Origin: Litorivivens lipolytica
Lineage (GTDB): Bacteria > Pseudomonadota > Gammaproteobacteria > Pseudomonadales > Spongiibacteraceae
Direction of reading: 5' to 3'
Assembly (NCBI RefSeq): GCF_014191715.1
Contig: NZ_JACHWY010000002.1
Location: forward strand, 620,001 to 684,000
Length of the DNA: 64,000 nt
Part shown: positions 40,866-50,373 of the stretch, piece after piece
Numbering within the stretch: the first letter of the stretch is position 1
Layout: each line of letters begins with the position of its first letter
Position numbers and translations under genes: made by a program
Notes under the pieces: model-generated
Told to the model about the DNA's origin: nothing
The model's input: only the letters and a program-made list of their open reading frames with translations
Database searches by the model: none

Positions 40866-42250
40866 CTGAATCCCATTACGACCTTTTGGTGATTGGCAGC
40901 GGCCCTGCTGGCGAAAGTGCGGCGCTCAATGCCGTCAAACACGATCAGCGCGTAGCTATTGTCGAACAGCAGCGCTGGGTGGGTGGCGCCTGCACTCATC
41001 AGGGCACAGTGCCTTCCAAGGCCTTGCGTCACACTGTCCGCCAGGTCATGCGCTTCAATCGCAATCAGATCTTTCGTGATCTGGGTGACCCCAGAACCCT
41101 GACCTTTCCCAGACTACTGACCGCCGCTGACGATGTGATCAAACGGCAGGTCACCATGCGCAGCAAGTTCTATCAGCGCAATCGCATTGAGGTGATTATT
41201 GGCCGGGCGCATTTTGTTGACGCTCACACCTTAGCTGTTAGCCACGAAGGGCGCGAGCACCGCCTCACTGCTGACCAGATTGTTATCGCGACCGGTTCAA
41301 GACCCTATCGTCCAGAGAATATCGATTTTTATCATCCACGGGTGTACGACAGTGACACCATCCTCAAAATGTCACATACCCCGCGCAAGATCCTGATTTA
41401 TGGTGCGGGTGTAATTGGCTGTGAGTATGCATCGATCTTTTCCGGATTGGGTATCAAGGTCGAGCTGATCAATACGCGAGATCGGCTGCTGGAGTTTCTG
41501 GACGACGAGATTTCCGATGCTCTTAGTTATCACCTGCGCAACCTCGGCGTGATGATTCGTGACCGGGAGGAATATAGAGAGGTGAAAGCCTCGGACCGTG
41601 GGGTGGAAGTGACCCTCGAATCCGGCAAGAGGCTGCGCGGCGATGCCTTGTTGTGGTGTAACGGTCGAACCGGCAATACCGATCAGCTCGATCTGGACGC
41701 TGTGGGCTTGCAGGCGGATCACCGGGGCCAGTTGGAAGTCGATGAGCACTATGAAACCAGCGTAGAGGGCATCTTTGCCGCCGGCGACGTTATCGGCTGG
41801 CCGAGTCTTGCCAGTGCCGCTTATGATCAGGGCCGCTCTGCCGCAGCTTCGGCCCGCGGAAAGGAAAATTGCCGCTTTGTCGATGACGTGCCCACCGGCA
41901 TTTATACCCTGCCTGAGATCAGCTCAGTGGGGGCCACCGAACGCGAACTGACCCAGGCGCGAGTGCCCTACGAAGTCGGGAGGGCGCTGTTCAAGGATAC
42001 CGCTAGAGCCCAGATCAGTGGCGAGACCGTGGGGATGCTCAAACTCCTCTTTCATGTTGAGACGCTGGAGATACTCGGTATTCATTGCTTTGGTGCCGAA
42101 GCCGCCGAGATCGTTCATATCGGCCAAGCCATTATGAAGCAGAGGGGCGAAGGCAATTCCCTGCGGTATTTTATTACCACGACCTTTAATTACCCGACTA
42201 TGGCCGAGGCCTATCGAACCGCCGCATTAAATGGCATCAATCGGCTTTAG
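40862..42250 (+). CDS. sthA: soluble pyridine nucleotide transhydrogenase
   Basis: A 462-residue flavoprotein of the disulfide-oxidoreductase fold. It has FAD motifs [15 protein letters not shown] and [20 protein letters not shown] and the NAD(P) motif [19 protein letters not shown]. The segment [14 protein letters not shown] has the single-Cys form of SthA in place of the redox-active CxxxxC, which separates it from lipoamide dehydrogenase. It passes reducing equivalents between NADPH and NADH, which suits an organism with heavy catabolic NAD(P)H flux. GGAGA precedes the ATG. Confidence 0.95.
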   Translation: MTESHYDLLVIGSGPAGESAALNAVKHDQRVAIVEQQRWVGGACTHQGTVPSKALRHTVRQVMRFNRNQIFRDLGDPRTLTFPRLLTAADDVIKRQVTMRSKFYQRNRIEVIIGRAHFVDAHTLAVSHEGREHRLTADQIVIATGSRPYRPENIDFYHPRVYDSDTILKMSHTPRKILIYGAGVIGCEYASIFSGLGIKVELINTRDRLLEFLDDEISDALSYHLRNLGVMIRDREEYREVKASDRGVEVTLESGKRLRGDALLWCNGRTGNTDQLDLDAVGLQADHRGQLEVDEHYETSVEGIFAAGDVIGWPSLASAAYDQGRSAAASARGKENCRFVDDVPTGIYTLPEISSVGATERELTQARVPYEVGRALFKDTARAQISGETVGMLKLLFHVETLEILGIHCFGAEAAEIVHIGQAIMKQRGEGNSLRYFITTTFNYPTMAEAYRTAALNGINRL

Positions 42251-42553
42251 GTGAGTTTAGAGGTAGGGTGGAAAAGTACTCACCTGTTACATAGGGCCGC
42301 GTCACTAATTTTGAATAACTGAGAATTAAGGGTTGACGCTTGGATATATACAGATATACAGTCATCCCTCGTTCAGAAGGAATCTGTAACGTAAGCCAAA
42401 GGGATTTGGATGCCACTTCTTCGACATTCTTCCCCCTGCAGATTTCTTCAGAACGCGTCAACGGCGCCGGTTCGCTGTCGTCCGTAGACAATCTGCAATG
42501 GGGCTTTCAGGGATGAAAGATTTGGCGAGGGATCGCCTTTCCCCACCCATTCC

Positions 42554-42589
42554 AGCGCGGCGGTGGAGATTGCACCCCGCCGTCGCGCT
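42554..42589. other. GC-rich stem-loop of unknown role
   Basis: AGCGCG pairs with CGCGCT and the stem continues through CGG/CCG with two G-U wobbles, about 13 pairs with a 10-base loop. A T-rich run follows 17 bases later. It may be a weak terminator or part of a leader RNA. Confidence 0.4.
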
Positions 42590-42616
42590 GATCATCATTT
42601 GTTAATGTTTTTTTTG

Positions 42617-42645
42617 TTGACACCCCCCCCAATAAATCATAAATA
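42617..42645 (+). promoter_or_regulatory. promoter with a poly-C spacer
   Basis: A perfect -35 TTGACA (42617-42622) is followed by eight C residues and then AATAAATCATAAATA. TAAATA (42640-42645) at 17 bases is the best -10. The C tract lies inside the spacer, so slippage there would change promoter spacing. Confidence 0.5.
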
Positions 42646-42718
42646 GGCGCTGACGAGCCGGTTCCGGCAAGTCGTTATTTCAGGTTTATCTCTATCGCAT
42701 TTAAGAGGAGTGATAGTT

Positions 42719-42919
42719 ATGGCGAAAGACCTGTCTGACGCGGCGACTGACGATTTCGACGATGCCTTCGAAGACGATTCCCAGGATTCCGACGGTTATG
42801 ACCGCGGCGTGTTTATGGGAGGTCGGGATAACTCCATCCGCAGAAAAATCGAAGAGCGCATGGAGCGCCGACGCCTGATGGAAGATCTCGGGATGGATGA
42901 TATGGAGTTGGATTTCTGA
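42719..42919 (+). CDS. small acidic PA3496-like protein
   Basis: A 66-residue protein, acidic in its first half (DDFDDAFEDDSQDSDGYD) and with a basic charged helix RRKIEERMERRRLMEDLGMD. It ends in LDF. It resembles the PA3496 family of short proteins (described as putative envelope-integrity factors; function not established). AAGAGGAG is 8 bases before the ATG. It stands alone, followed by a hairpin. Confidence 0.8.
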   Translation: MAKDLSDAATDDFDDAFEDDSQDSDGYDRGVFMGGRDNSIRRKIEERMERRRLMEDLGMDDMELDF

Positions 42920-42933
42920 GTTCAGGGCGCATG

Positions 42934-42954
42934 GGGTGACAAATTGTGTCACCC
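42934..42954. terminator. hairpin after the PA3496-like gene
   Basis: GGGTGACA, a 5-base loop and TGTCACCC form a perfect 8-pair stem, 15 bases after the stop. No T tract follows, so it may protect the transcript's 3' end rather than terminate on its own. Confidence 0.45.
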
Positions 42955-43058
42955 TTGGGGGCGAGGATTGTCAGCTTTGGTTTGAAGTTATCTTTCGAAT
43001 TGCGACGGATTATTCTTAAGTTATTGAAAATAAATAACTAATAATAGCTTGTGGGTGT

Positions 43059-43074
43059 TGGCACGCCCTCTGCA
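43059..43074 (+). promoter_or_regulatory. sigma-54 promoter of pilA
   Basis: TGGCAC (43059-43064), five bases and CTGCA (43070-43074) match the -24/-12 sigma-54 consensus (TGGCAC-N5-TTGCA) at all but one position. Pilin genes are classically driven by RpoN with PilS/PilR. Confidence 0.85.
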
Positions 43075-43144
43075 TTACTCCAAATGCACAAAAGCGGCTC
43101 TCTGTGAGAACCGCTGAAGCACATAAAATGATCTGGAGATTATC

Positions 43145-43621
43145 ATGAAGAAAGTTCAACAAGGTTTTACTTTGATCGAACTGATGATCGTTGTGGCGAT
43201 TATCGGTATTCTTGCCGCGGTGGCTCTGCCTGCTTATCAGGATTACACCACGCGCGCTAAAGTTTCAGAAATCGTACTTGCTGCCTCTGCCTGTAGAACA
43301 ACTATTACTGAAGTTTATCAATCTGGTACAAATGCACCAGGAGCGGACGGTTGGGGTTGTGAAAGTAGCACTGCTTCCTCTCAATACGTAGAAAGCATAG
43401 CTACTACTGCAAATGGCCGTATCGTTATTACTGGACAGAATATCGCTCAGCTCACAGACGGTTCTGCCGATGTGCTGACCTTGAGCCCGACTACAGATGG
43501 TTCTACCGAAATGACTTGGGCTGCCAACCAAGGAGACGCGGTATTTGAATGGGTTTGTGGTGACTCTACTAAAGGAACTACTATTCCTTCTCAATATCTG
43601 CCAGGTTCTTGCCGCGGCTAA
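43145..43621 (+). CDS. pilA: type IV pilin major subunit PilA
   Basis: A 158-residue type IVa prepilin. The six-residue leader ends in Gly and is followed by [20 protein letters not shown] with the conserved Glu5. The globular part carries four cysteines, the last two bounding a C-terminal loop ([19 protein letters not shown]). A sigma-54 promoter lies 71 bases upstream and a terminator 22 bases downstream. The two following genes look like a modification cassette that may decorate this pilin. The head domain is more AT-rich than the rest of the window. Confidence 0.96.
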   Translation: MKKVQQGFTLIELMIVVAIIGILAAVALPAYQDYTTRAKVSEIVLAASACRTTITEVYQSGTNAPGADGWGCESSTASSQYVESIATTANGRIVITGQNIAQLTDGSADVLTLSPTTDGSTEMTWAANQGDAVFEWVCGDSTKGTTIPSQYLPGSCRG

Positions 43622-43642
43622 GTTTCGGGGCAGTAAAAATAG

Positions 43643-43665
43643 GGCGCTCAATTGAGCGCCTTTTT
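43643..43665 (+). terminator. rho-independent terminator of pilA
   Basis: GGCGCTC, an AATT loop and GAGCGCC followed by TTTTT, 22 bases after the pilA stop. Confidence 0.9.
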
Positions 43666-43685
43666 CATTTCGGAATGCTCAGTTG

Positions 43686-45623
43686 GTGAGATTTTTGAGT
43701 TACTTAGGGAAGCATTTTTTATACGCAATCCTTGCTTTTTCAGTGATCGCTGGCTTTTCTTACTTTGGGGCGTTAAACCCTCATCCCTCGGGTCTGCTGA
43801 GTAGTCTGCATATTCTGTTTGGTAGTTTGATTTTATTGCTTTTAGCTAGTTTTATAAGCTTTAAAGTGTACGCTACTGTGCTGATCTCTCTTTGTATCTT
43901 TTCGCTTTCGTTAACAGTTTCTAACTGGTGGTATTTCCAATATTTCCAAACTTATTTTAATTATGAAGTACTTGCGCTTGCATTTGAGTCTCTCGATAGT
44001 TTTCGCTCATTCTCTACATTTGAGTCAAAAACGTCGGCAGTCACTCTGGCACTAGCAAGTTTTTTGTTAGCGTTGTTGTCAGTTTTTAACTATAAAAAAA
44101 TAGAATTTCCTAGTAAGTCTGCAAATATAGGCGTTGTTTTTTTGCTGTTCGCATTTGTGACTAGCGGAGCCATTCTTTCCAAATCGTTCAATCACTATCG
44201 GCAATTGTCGATGTTTACGCTCGCTCCTTCTTATGTCAGCCCCATACATGCTTTTTTTGTATCGAGTCAGTCGACTAGTCCACGCGGAACCGAAGGTCAG
44301 AGTAAGGCTGAATTGTTGTTTGAGAGTCTTAATCGCGTCTCTATTGATGATGGTGATTTCGAAGCCGACAAGCCAACAACAAGAAACAACTTTAATGTTG
44401 TTGTGATTGCGATCGAATCAATGCGCGCATCACTCTTAGGAATGTACGGTACATTACCTAGCGTCACTCCAGCATTAGATAAGTTCGGCGAGCAGAATAT
44501 TTCTGTCCGAAACTTTTATGCGAATACGAATTTTACGGTCAAAGGAGAGACTGCAATTTGGTGCGGAATCTTTGATCAAAGTGTCAAGCCTCCTTACTCG
44601 AAATTTAGCTCTGAAATAAAAAATCTTAGGTGCTTGCCTGAAATTCTTGCCGAAAATGGATATGACACACTCTATTTTCATGGGAATAGCGGACGTTTTT
44701 ACAGTCGGAATGAGTATCTTCCAATCGTCGGTTTTGACACATTGGAGTTTTTCGATTCGGATCGACGTGCTCTATTGAACATGCCTGAAATAGGATGGGG
44801 TGCTTCTGATGAATCTATATACAAGTATATGTTGGAGGAACTTAAGAAAAGGGATGGGGGTTCTCCATTCTTTGCTCACTTTACTACTATTACAAGTCAC
44901 TACCCTTTTCATTGGGATTGGGGCGTAGATACCCCAAATTTTATTGATCAATTAGATGAAAGTACCCTGTATAAAAATTATCTTAAGTCCGCGAGCTATA
45001 ACGATTATGCGTTTTCGCAATTTTTAAAAGCTTTTCAGGAATCGCCTTTGGTTGAAAATACTATTCTTGTTGTGACTGCAGATCATGGTATTTGGTATTT
45101 TCCCGAAAGCCTTCAGTCCTCCTCTATTGTCAAAAGAAATGAAACTTTCTTTCGTATGCCGTTGTTTATATATCACCCTGATATAGTGGGTGGTGTTGAA
45201 ATCGATCAGGTGAGCAGTCAAATTGATATTCCTCCGACTTTATTGGGGCTGCTGGGAATGGATCAGTACAAAGATCAATTCATTGGTAAGGATATGATGC
45301 GGCCAGTAGCAAAGCCTTGGGCTGTAATGATGAAGAGCGGTGAATTAACAATTCGGGTTGGTGAGCAGCTCTGCTCGATGAGTGTTGAAGACTGTTCGGG
45401 GGCGCATCAAGAGTGTGCAGCGAAGAATTACGGAGAGATATTTTTAGAAGATGTTTCTGATCTTGAATACTGTGAGCGCGTAAAGGGGGATATCCTTCTG
45501 GGGGGTGTCGTTGAGCCGGTTGAGAGTCAAAAAGGATGGTTGGCAGCCGGACTTGATTTAGTGGCGTCGCATAACGCAAGAGTGTTTGGTGGCCCCGAAA
45601 GTGGTCGGGTCGACTTGGAGTAG
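43686..45623 (+). CDS. membrane AlkP-superfamily transferase (sulfatase/LtaS-like)
   Basis: A 645-residue protein with about five N-terminal membrane helices (residues 10-170) and a periplasmic alkaline-phosphatase-superfamily domain. The domain begins VVVIAIESMRAS (metal Glu), has the nucleophile Thr in NTNFTVKGETA and the metal site VVTADHG. Such enzymes move phosphoethanolamine or phosphoglycerol onto lipids, glycans or proteins. Start codons TTG 43683 and GTG 43686 are both possible; GTG is preferred. It is AT-rich relative to its surroundings and lies between pilA and a Wzy_C-type ligase, so pilin or glycan modification is a fair guess. Confidence 0.83.
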   Translation: MRFLSYLGKHFLYAILAFSVIAGFSYFGALNPHPSGLLSSLHILFGSLILLLLASFISFKVYATVLISLCIFSLSLTVSNWWYFQYFQTYFNYEVLALAFESLDSFRSFSTFESKTSAVTLALASFLLALLSVFNYKKIEFPSKSANIGVVFLLFAFVTSGAILSKSFNHYRQLSMFTLAPSYVSPIHAFFVSSQSTSPRGTEGQSKAELLFESLNRVSIDDGDFEADKPTTRNNFNVVVIAIESMRASLLGMYGTLPSVTPALDKFGEQNISVRNFYANTNFTVKGETAIWCGIFDQSVKPPYSKFSSEIKNLRCLPEILAENGYDTLYFHGNSGRFYSRNEYLPIVGFDTLEFFDSDRRALLNMPEIGWGASDESIYKYMLEELKKRDGGSPFFAHFTTITSHYPFHWDWGVDTPNFIDQLDESTLYKNYLKSASYNDYAFSQFLKAFQESPLVENTILVVTADHGIWYFPESLQSSSIVKRNETFFRMPLFIYHPDIVGGVEIDQVSSQIDIPPTLLGLLGMDQYKDQFIGKDMMRPVAKPWAVMMKSGELTIRVGEQLCSMSVEDCSGAHQECAAKNYGEIFLEDVSDLEYCERVKGDILLGGVVEPVESQKGWLAAGLDLVASHNARVFGGPESGRVDLE

Positions 45624-45626
45624 CTT

Positions 45627-46889
45627 GTGGATTTCTTGTTAGGTCAAAATTCGGTGGAGGGTAAAATATCTGGTTATTTGGATAGGTTTGCATCACTTTT
45701 GATATTGTTGGCTATCTTGTTGCCGTTTCTCGCGACCATTTCTTATATTTCCGTAACAGTTAATCGTGTCGCATCGTTTATTCAGTTTCTGTTCGTGCTT
45801 GTTTATACCCTGCCGACGATTCACTTTTATAAGGAATTATATTCAGTAAGTATTACAGCGAGAGTAGTTGCAGTCTTACTAGTAATTACCAGTATTGGCT
45901 GGCTAGTCAATTACATTCCGGTATATGGGATCTATCAATCTTGGTTCTACGCAGTTCAGGTCTTATTTGTGGGTGCGGCTGTAGTCTGGTTTGAGCGGTG
46001 TGGAATTTCTTCTTTTAAGTGGCTTTTCTTTTCTAAAATTATCATCTTCGGAATAACGCTAGCACTATTTGTAATCTATTTTTTGTCTTTGGGAGAGGGG
46101 GGTAATCCTGCGGCCATAAAAGGCAATCCTCCGGTGTTTCGTCATTTACGTCACTTTAATTACGAGCTGGCCTTTCTCTCGATGTTGGCTGTCGGCATGT
46201 TCTTTGTGTGGAGAGTGAGGTCAGTACATTATAGTTTTTGGGGTGGGTTATTCCTGGTGCTTGGCTTCGTTTCAGTATGGTCCGGTGGCAGGGGGCAATT
46301 GCTGGCGTTGTGTTTTTTTCTTTTATGCTTGGCTGTGTTCTCTCGCAAAATATTATTTGATCGCTCGGTTTTAATTTCTGTGCTTTGTTTTGTTGTCGGT
46401 GGATTGTTGGTGTTCTGCACTGATTGGACGTATCTTGTCGACTCGCCTCTTAAAAGAACCGTAGAGTTCTCATCAGTAAATAGCGTGTCTAGCGGGCGAA
46501 TAGCGATCTGGACGGAGGCTATTCAGCATTTGGAGCGATCTGTGTTTTTTGGTTTTGGCCCAGACGCATTTTTAAGGCTGCCTATGAAAAGCGGTCCGGT
46601 ACAGCCGCATAGCTTTTTATTTCAATGGCTTCTTGAGTTCGGAATAGTTGGCTCTTTGGCCTTATTTATTGCTTTGTATAAGATCGTACGGCACTGTTTG
46701 CGGGTTTTGCGGGGAGATGATTCCTTGGCAGTTATCACAGCTGCATCTTTTCTATCAGGTTTAGTGTTTGCGCTTGTAGACGGGATTCTCTATCACGCTT
46801 TGCCCTCGATTATGATGGGGTTGCTGCTGGCATTTCTTTATTCCAGCCGCTGCAACCCACGCCGTGATAAGACAGTGAATGGTGGGTAG
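45627..46889 (+). CDS. O-antigen-ligase-like (Wzy_C) membrane protein
   Basis: A 420-residue protein with ten or more predicted membrane helices and a large loop with FRHLRHFNYELAFLS and SSGRIAIWTEAIQHLERSVFFGFGPDAF followed by QPHSFLFQWLLEFG, the Wzy_C/WaaL/PglL pattern. These ligases move a lipid-linked glycan onto lipid A or onto pilin. The GTG start has GGAG upstream and follows the previous stop by 3 bases. A glycan ligase downstream of pilA recalls TfpO (PilO) of Pseudomonas, which glycosylates pilin. The same low GC as its neighbour suggests the two arrived together. Confidence 0.82.
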   Translation: MDFLLGQNSVEGKISGYLDRFASLLILLAILLPFLATISYISVTVNRVASFIQFLFVLVYTLPTIHFYKELYSVSITARVVAVLLVITSIGWLVNYIPVYGIYQSWFYAVQVLFVGAAVVWFERCGISSFKWLFFSKIIIFGITLALFVIYFLSLGEGGNPAAIKGNPPVFRHLRHFNYELAFLSMLAVGMFFVWRVRSVHYSFWGGLFLVLGFVSVWSGGRGQLLALCFFLLCLAVFSRKILFDRSVLISVLCFVVGGLLVFCTDWTYLVDSPLKRTVEFSSVNSVSSGRIAIWTEAIQHLERSVFFGFGPDAFLRLPMKSGPVQPHSFLFQWLLEFGIVGSLALFIALYKIVRHCLRVLRGDDSLAVITAASFLSGLVFALVDGILYHALPSIMMGLLLAFLYSSRCNPRRDKTVNGG

Positions 46890-46892
46890 TTC

Positions 46893-47729
46893 TTAGATCC
46901 TCATCGACAAATCCACAGCCCGGCAGTCCTTGGTTAAAGTCCCCAGCGAAATATAATCCACGCCAGTCACCGCAATCTGCTTAAGGTTCGCCGAGGTAAT
47001 CCCCCCAGACGCCTCTATCTTGGCCTTGCCAGAGTTCAGGGCTACAGCCCGCACCATATCCCCGGTGCTGAAGTTATCCAGCATGATAATATCGGCCCCG
47101 CCTTCAAGGGCTTCATCAAACTGCTTCAGGTTCTCTACTTCAACCTCAACCGGCTTGCCGGGGGCGATTTCGTGAGCGGCTTCAATGGCTTGGGAGATGC
47201 CTCCACAGGCGGCGATGTGGTTTTCCTTGATCAGGAAGGCGTCGTACAGGCCGATGCGGTGGTTGTAGCAGCCCCCCTGGGTCACGGCGTATTTCTGGGC
47301 GGTGCGCAGGCCGGGGATGGTTTTGCGGGTGTCGAGTAGTTTCACGCCGGTACCTTCAACCAGATCTGCGTATTGGCGGCAGGTGGTGGCGGTGCCTGAG
47401 AGCAGTTGCAGGAAGTTGAGTGCACTGCGCTCGCCGGTCAGGAGGCTGCGGGCGGGGCCTTGCAGGGTAAACAGTGGTTGGTTGGGCTCAACCTTGTCGC
47501 CGTCTTTTACCTTCCAGCTGACTTCAACGCGCTCGTCCAGCTGGGCGAAGACTTCATTTACCCAGGCCTGACCGCATACGATCGCATGTTCGCGGGTGAT
47601 GATCGTGGCCTTGGCGCTGGCGCTTTCGGCCACTAGCATGGCGGTGATATCGCCGCTGCCAACGTCTTCTTCAAGGGCCTGCTTTACGCTGCGGGTGATA
47701 TCGGCTTGGAGGGTTTCCTGATTTAACAT
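46893..47729 (-). CDS. nadC: nicotinate-nucleotide pyrophosphorylase (carboxylating)
   Basis: A 278-residue quinolinate phosphoribosyltransferase, which converts quinolinate and PRPP to nicotinate mononucleotide in NAD synthesis. [38 protein letters not shown] and [11 protein letters not shown] are signature blocks. It converges on the Wzy_C-type gene with only 3 bases between the two stops. A CRP-like palindrome sits 42 bases upstream of its start. Confidence 0.96.
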   Translation of the reverse strand: MLNQETLQADITRSVKQALEEDVGSGDITAMLVAESASAKATIITREHAIVCGQAWVNEVFAQLDERVEVSWKVKDGDKVEPNQPLFTLQGPARSLLTGERSALNFLQLLSGTATTCRQYADLVEGTGVKLLDTRKTIPGLRTAQKYAVTQGGCYNHRIGLYDAFLIKENHIAACGGISQAIEAAHEIAPGKPVEVEVENLKQFDEALEGGADIIMLDNFSTGDMVRAVALNSGKAKIEASGGITSANLKQIAVTGVDYISLGTLTKDCRAVDLSMRI

Positions 47730-48111
47730 TGAGGTCCTGTTGGGTTTGCAGTGCGCGTTGCGCCTTCAAAGGTGATCTGTGTCACAAGTCTGGTTTGAGT
47801 CGGGCTTTTATCCGTATATTCACTTATAGGCATAACAATGTAGGCACGACGTCACACTGTGCGATTTCTTACTGGAAAAACCAGCTGCTTTTCAGTAATT
47901 TAAAGGGAAATAGTCACGCTGTGGCGGGTCGCTATGTGACGCTATTCTCAATTTGCGAAATAGTTGACCCGCTGCAAAGGCTTGGATAACCTGCTCCGAC
48001 AGGTTTACGGCAAGTGACCTTTAGTGGCGTATTGTCCTGCACCGATTGATTCGGAGCAAGGGCTGTTTTGCGTGTTTGCGGTTGCCACGATTAACAGAGA
48101 TGTAGCCAACA
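47730..48111. other. 382-base divergent regulatory gap, nadC / DUF1631
   Basis: No coding region is convincing here. It holds a CRP-like site (47771-47786) near nadC and a possible promoter towards the DUF1631 gene: TTGACC (47964-47969) and TAACCT (47987-47992), 17 bases apart. The -10 match is weak. Confidence 0.5.
47771..47786. promoter_or_regulatory. CRP/Vfr-like binding site
   Basis: GGTGA, six bases and TCACA differ from the TGTGA-N6-TCACA consensus at one position. It lies 42 bases upstream of nadC. This is a single site found by eye. Confidence 0.4.
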
Positions 48112-50355
48112 ATGAGTAACGATAACAAGGTAGTGCCTTTGCGAACCGGCCGTGTAGCGCCCGGCGCTTTACCGCAGGTTTTGGCCGATTTGCAGAATCG
48201 TGGCTGGCTGTATCTCTCTGATTGTGCTCAAAAATTACTCGACAACGCCGACGATGCCCTGTTTGAGCTGGCAGATCGAGCGCTCCATGCAAATGAACAG
48301 AATCTGTATTTTGAGGCGATGCGGGAAATCCGCGTTCACCGCCGCCGTATTGAAGAGGCCTTCCGCATTCAGTTGGGCAGTCCCTTTCAGGCCTTGATCC
48401 AAGCTGATCGCAATGCCCGAACTTCAGCACAGCCCCTTGAACTGCTCGACTACGAGGATATGGAAGAGCAGGTAGCGGTTGAGTCGATGGCCAGTAAGGC
48501 GAGCAAGCGCTATGCTCAGGCCCTGTCGGCGCTGACCGCGAGTTTTCAGGCTTGGGCTGATTCTCAGGGTGTTGGCCTGACCGCGAATGAAAACCTTCTT
48601 CCTTTTACCCCACTAAGCATTTGCGACGCCTTTGCGCAGTCGACCCGTGATATTGAACTGAATATCAAACCCAAGCTGGTCTTGTTCAAACTGTTCGACC
48701 GGCATGTTGTTTCCGAGCTGGGTGGTCTTTACCTCGAACTGTCCACCGTGCTGAAGTCAGCAGGCCTTTATCGCGAAGGCGATAGTGTGTTGCGGCCGCG
48801 GGCTGATGAGCTTGATCCTCCCGCAGAAGCACCAGCGGCGGTTGAAGCCGAGTCTGAGCCTGTTGATATCGAAGAGCTGGCCCAACAGACCGGCGGTACC
48901 GTATTTGATGTGCTCAAGGGCCTGCTGGCGGCGGGGGGTGACAGCGGCGGTAAGATCCAGTTGTCCCGTGGCTCGCTATTGAAAGTGTTGCAGGAACTGC
49001 AAGGCTCGCAGCTTGAGCGCATGAATGTGGTTTCGCTGTCATCGGCTTCGCCGGTGGCGCAGCTTCCCCCTGATCTGGCTGACCGGCTGCGCAATGTTCA
49101 GCGCGACGTCTTGGATGAGTCAGATGAGACCGTCGCCCAGCGTGACTTTGATGTGATCAATCTGGTTTCGCTGCTTTTTCAATATGTACTGGAAGACGAT
49201 AGCCTTGCCAGCCCGATGCGGGCCCTGATCGCTCACCTGCAAATTCCCGTGTTAAAAGCGGCAATGCTCGACAAGCGTTTCTTCAGCAAGGAAGGTCATC
49301 CTGCGCGCCTTTTGCTTAATACAATCGCCGATGCCTGTATCGGATGGCAGCCCACGGGTGATTTGGACAATGACCCGCTGTATGCGGAAGTCGATAGTCT
49401 GGTGCGCGATGTGCTGGCAAGAGCCGATGGCCAGGCGCGGGTTTTCCAAGAAGCCCTGGATGATTTTAAAGCCTATCTGGAGCAAGAGCGCCGGCGGGCC
49501 GATTTGGTTACCCAGCGAGTACTGAATGCGGACGACAGTAAGCAGGTTGCCGCACAAGCGCGCGAGCTGGTCGATAGCCTGTTGCAGTCCAAACTTAAAG
49601 AAGTTGAGTGCCCGGAAGTATTGACCGCGCTGTTGACCAATGGCTGGAGCAAAGTGCTTTTCCTGCAGTATATCCAGCAGGGCGAAGGCAGTGATGCATG
49701 GAAAGACGCGGTATCTGTGGTGGACGACCTGCTGTGGAGCGTACAACCTGTCAGCAGCATTGCGCACCGTGATAAGTTACTGACTGATCTGCCCTCCATA
49801 TTGGAGCGCCTGCGCGCAGGCCTTAATCAGATCGGTTACAACCCCTACGATCTCAAGGAACAGCTACAACAGCTGGAGACCGTACACATGGGCCTGCTTA
49901 AAAAGAGCAGGGACGTGAACAACAATAATAATCAAGCTGTGAAAGAGCCCCCGATGAGTCCGAAACCGGTGGAGAGTTTCCCGGAAAAGGATATCGATTT
50001 GGATGCTCTGGATGCCTCGCTGGCGGCATCACTGGGTGAGGGGCCGACGGCGACAGATTCTGAGTTGGCCGATGCCGAGCGTCGATTGTCACGATTGCAA
50101 GTGGGTAACTGGGTGGAGTTCCTGCAGGACGACGGCAGTCGTTTGCGCTGTCGTCTGGCCGCGGTGATTGCCAGTACCGGCCGTCATATCTTTGTGAACC
50201 GTTCCGGCATGAAGGTCGCTGAGCACGAGAAAGATCACCTGTTGCACAAGCTGGTCGATCAAAAGATGACGATGCTGGACGATGGCATGTTGTTCGACCG
50301 GGCGCTGGAATCCGTGATCAGTAATCTGCGTGATATGAAAGACAAGCCGGTCTGA
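48112..50355 (+). CDS. DUF1631 family protein
   Basis: A 747-residue mostly helical cytoplasmic protein matching the DUF1631 plan, with the start segment LPQVLADLQNRGWLYL and EQNLYFEAMREIR. Residues about 660-735 (VGNWVEFLQDDGSRLRCRLA, then IFVNRSGMKV) look like a PilZ-type beta barrel but lack the RxxxR and D/NxSxxG c-di-GMP residues. A polar linker with an Asn run (NNNNN) precedes it. Some relatives are misannotated thymidine phosphorylase. Function is unknown; a degenerate second-messenger or scaffold role is speculation. Confidence 0.85.
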   Translation: MSNDNKVVPLRTGRVAPGALPQVLADLQNRGWLYLSDCAQKLLDNADDALFELADRALHANEQNLYFEAMREIRVHRRRIEEAFRIQLGSPFQALIQADRNARTSAQPLELLDYEDMEEQVAVESMASKASKRYAQALSALTASFQAWADSQGVGLTANENLLPFTPLSICDAFAQSTRDIELNIKPKLVLFKLFDRHVVSELGGLYLELSTVLKSAGLYREGDSVLRPRADELDPPAEAPAAVEAESEPVDIEELAQQTGGTVFDVLKGLLAAGGDSGGKIQLSRGSLLKVLQELQGSQLERMNVVSLSSASPVAQLPPDLADRLRNVQRDVLDESDETVAQRDFDVINLVSLLFQYVLEDDSLASPMRALIAHLQIPVLKAAMLDKRFFSKEGHPARLLLNTIADACIGWQPTGDLDNDPLYAEVDSLVRDVLARADGQARVFQEALDDFKAYLEQERRRADLVTQRVLNADDSKQVAAQARELVDSLLQSKLKEVECPEVLTALLTNGWSKVLFLQYIQQGEGSDAWKDAVSVVDDLLWSVQPVSSIAHRDKLLTDLPSILERLRAGLNQIGYNPYDLKEQLQQLETVHMGLLKKSRDVNNNNNQAVKEPPMSPKPVESFPEKDIDLDALDASLAASLGEGPTATDSELADAERRLSRLQVGNWVEFLQDDGSRLRCRLAAVIASTGRHIFVNRSGMKVAEHEKDHLLHKLVDQKMTMLDDGMLFDRALESVISNLRDMKDKPV

Positions 50356-50373
50356 TCTGGCCGGCTACCTGCT

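Larger units (their letters stand above)
42251..42718. other. 468-base gap without a convincing gene
   Basis: No convincing coding region is seen. The gap holds a direct repeat of ATATACAG (near 42345-42360), a GC-rich stem-loop (42554-42589) and the promoter of the next gene with a poly-C spacer. A minus-strand frame over 42237-42491 has no family features and unlikely composition. Confidence 0.6.

Noticed and set aside
42340-42365. A LexA box in the ATATACAG direct repeat
   Set aside because: ACAG half sites occur in the same orientation; no CTGT-N8-ACAG palindrome can be formed.
42237-42491. A minus-strand 84-codon gene
   Set aside because: No family features, no ribosome site, and it overlaps the end of sthA; kept only as part of an unassigned gap.
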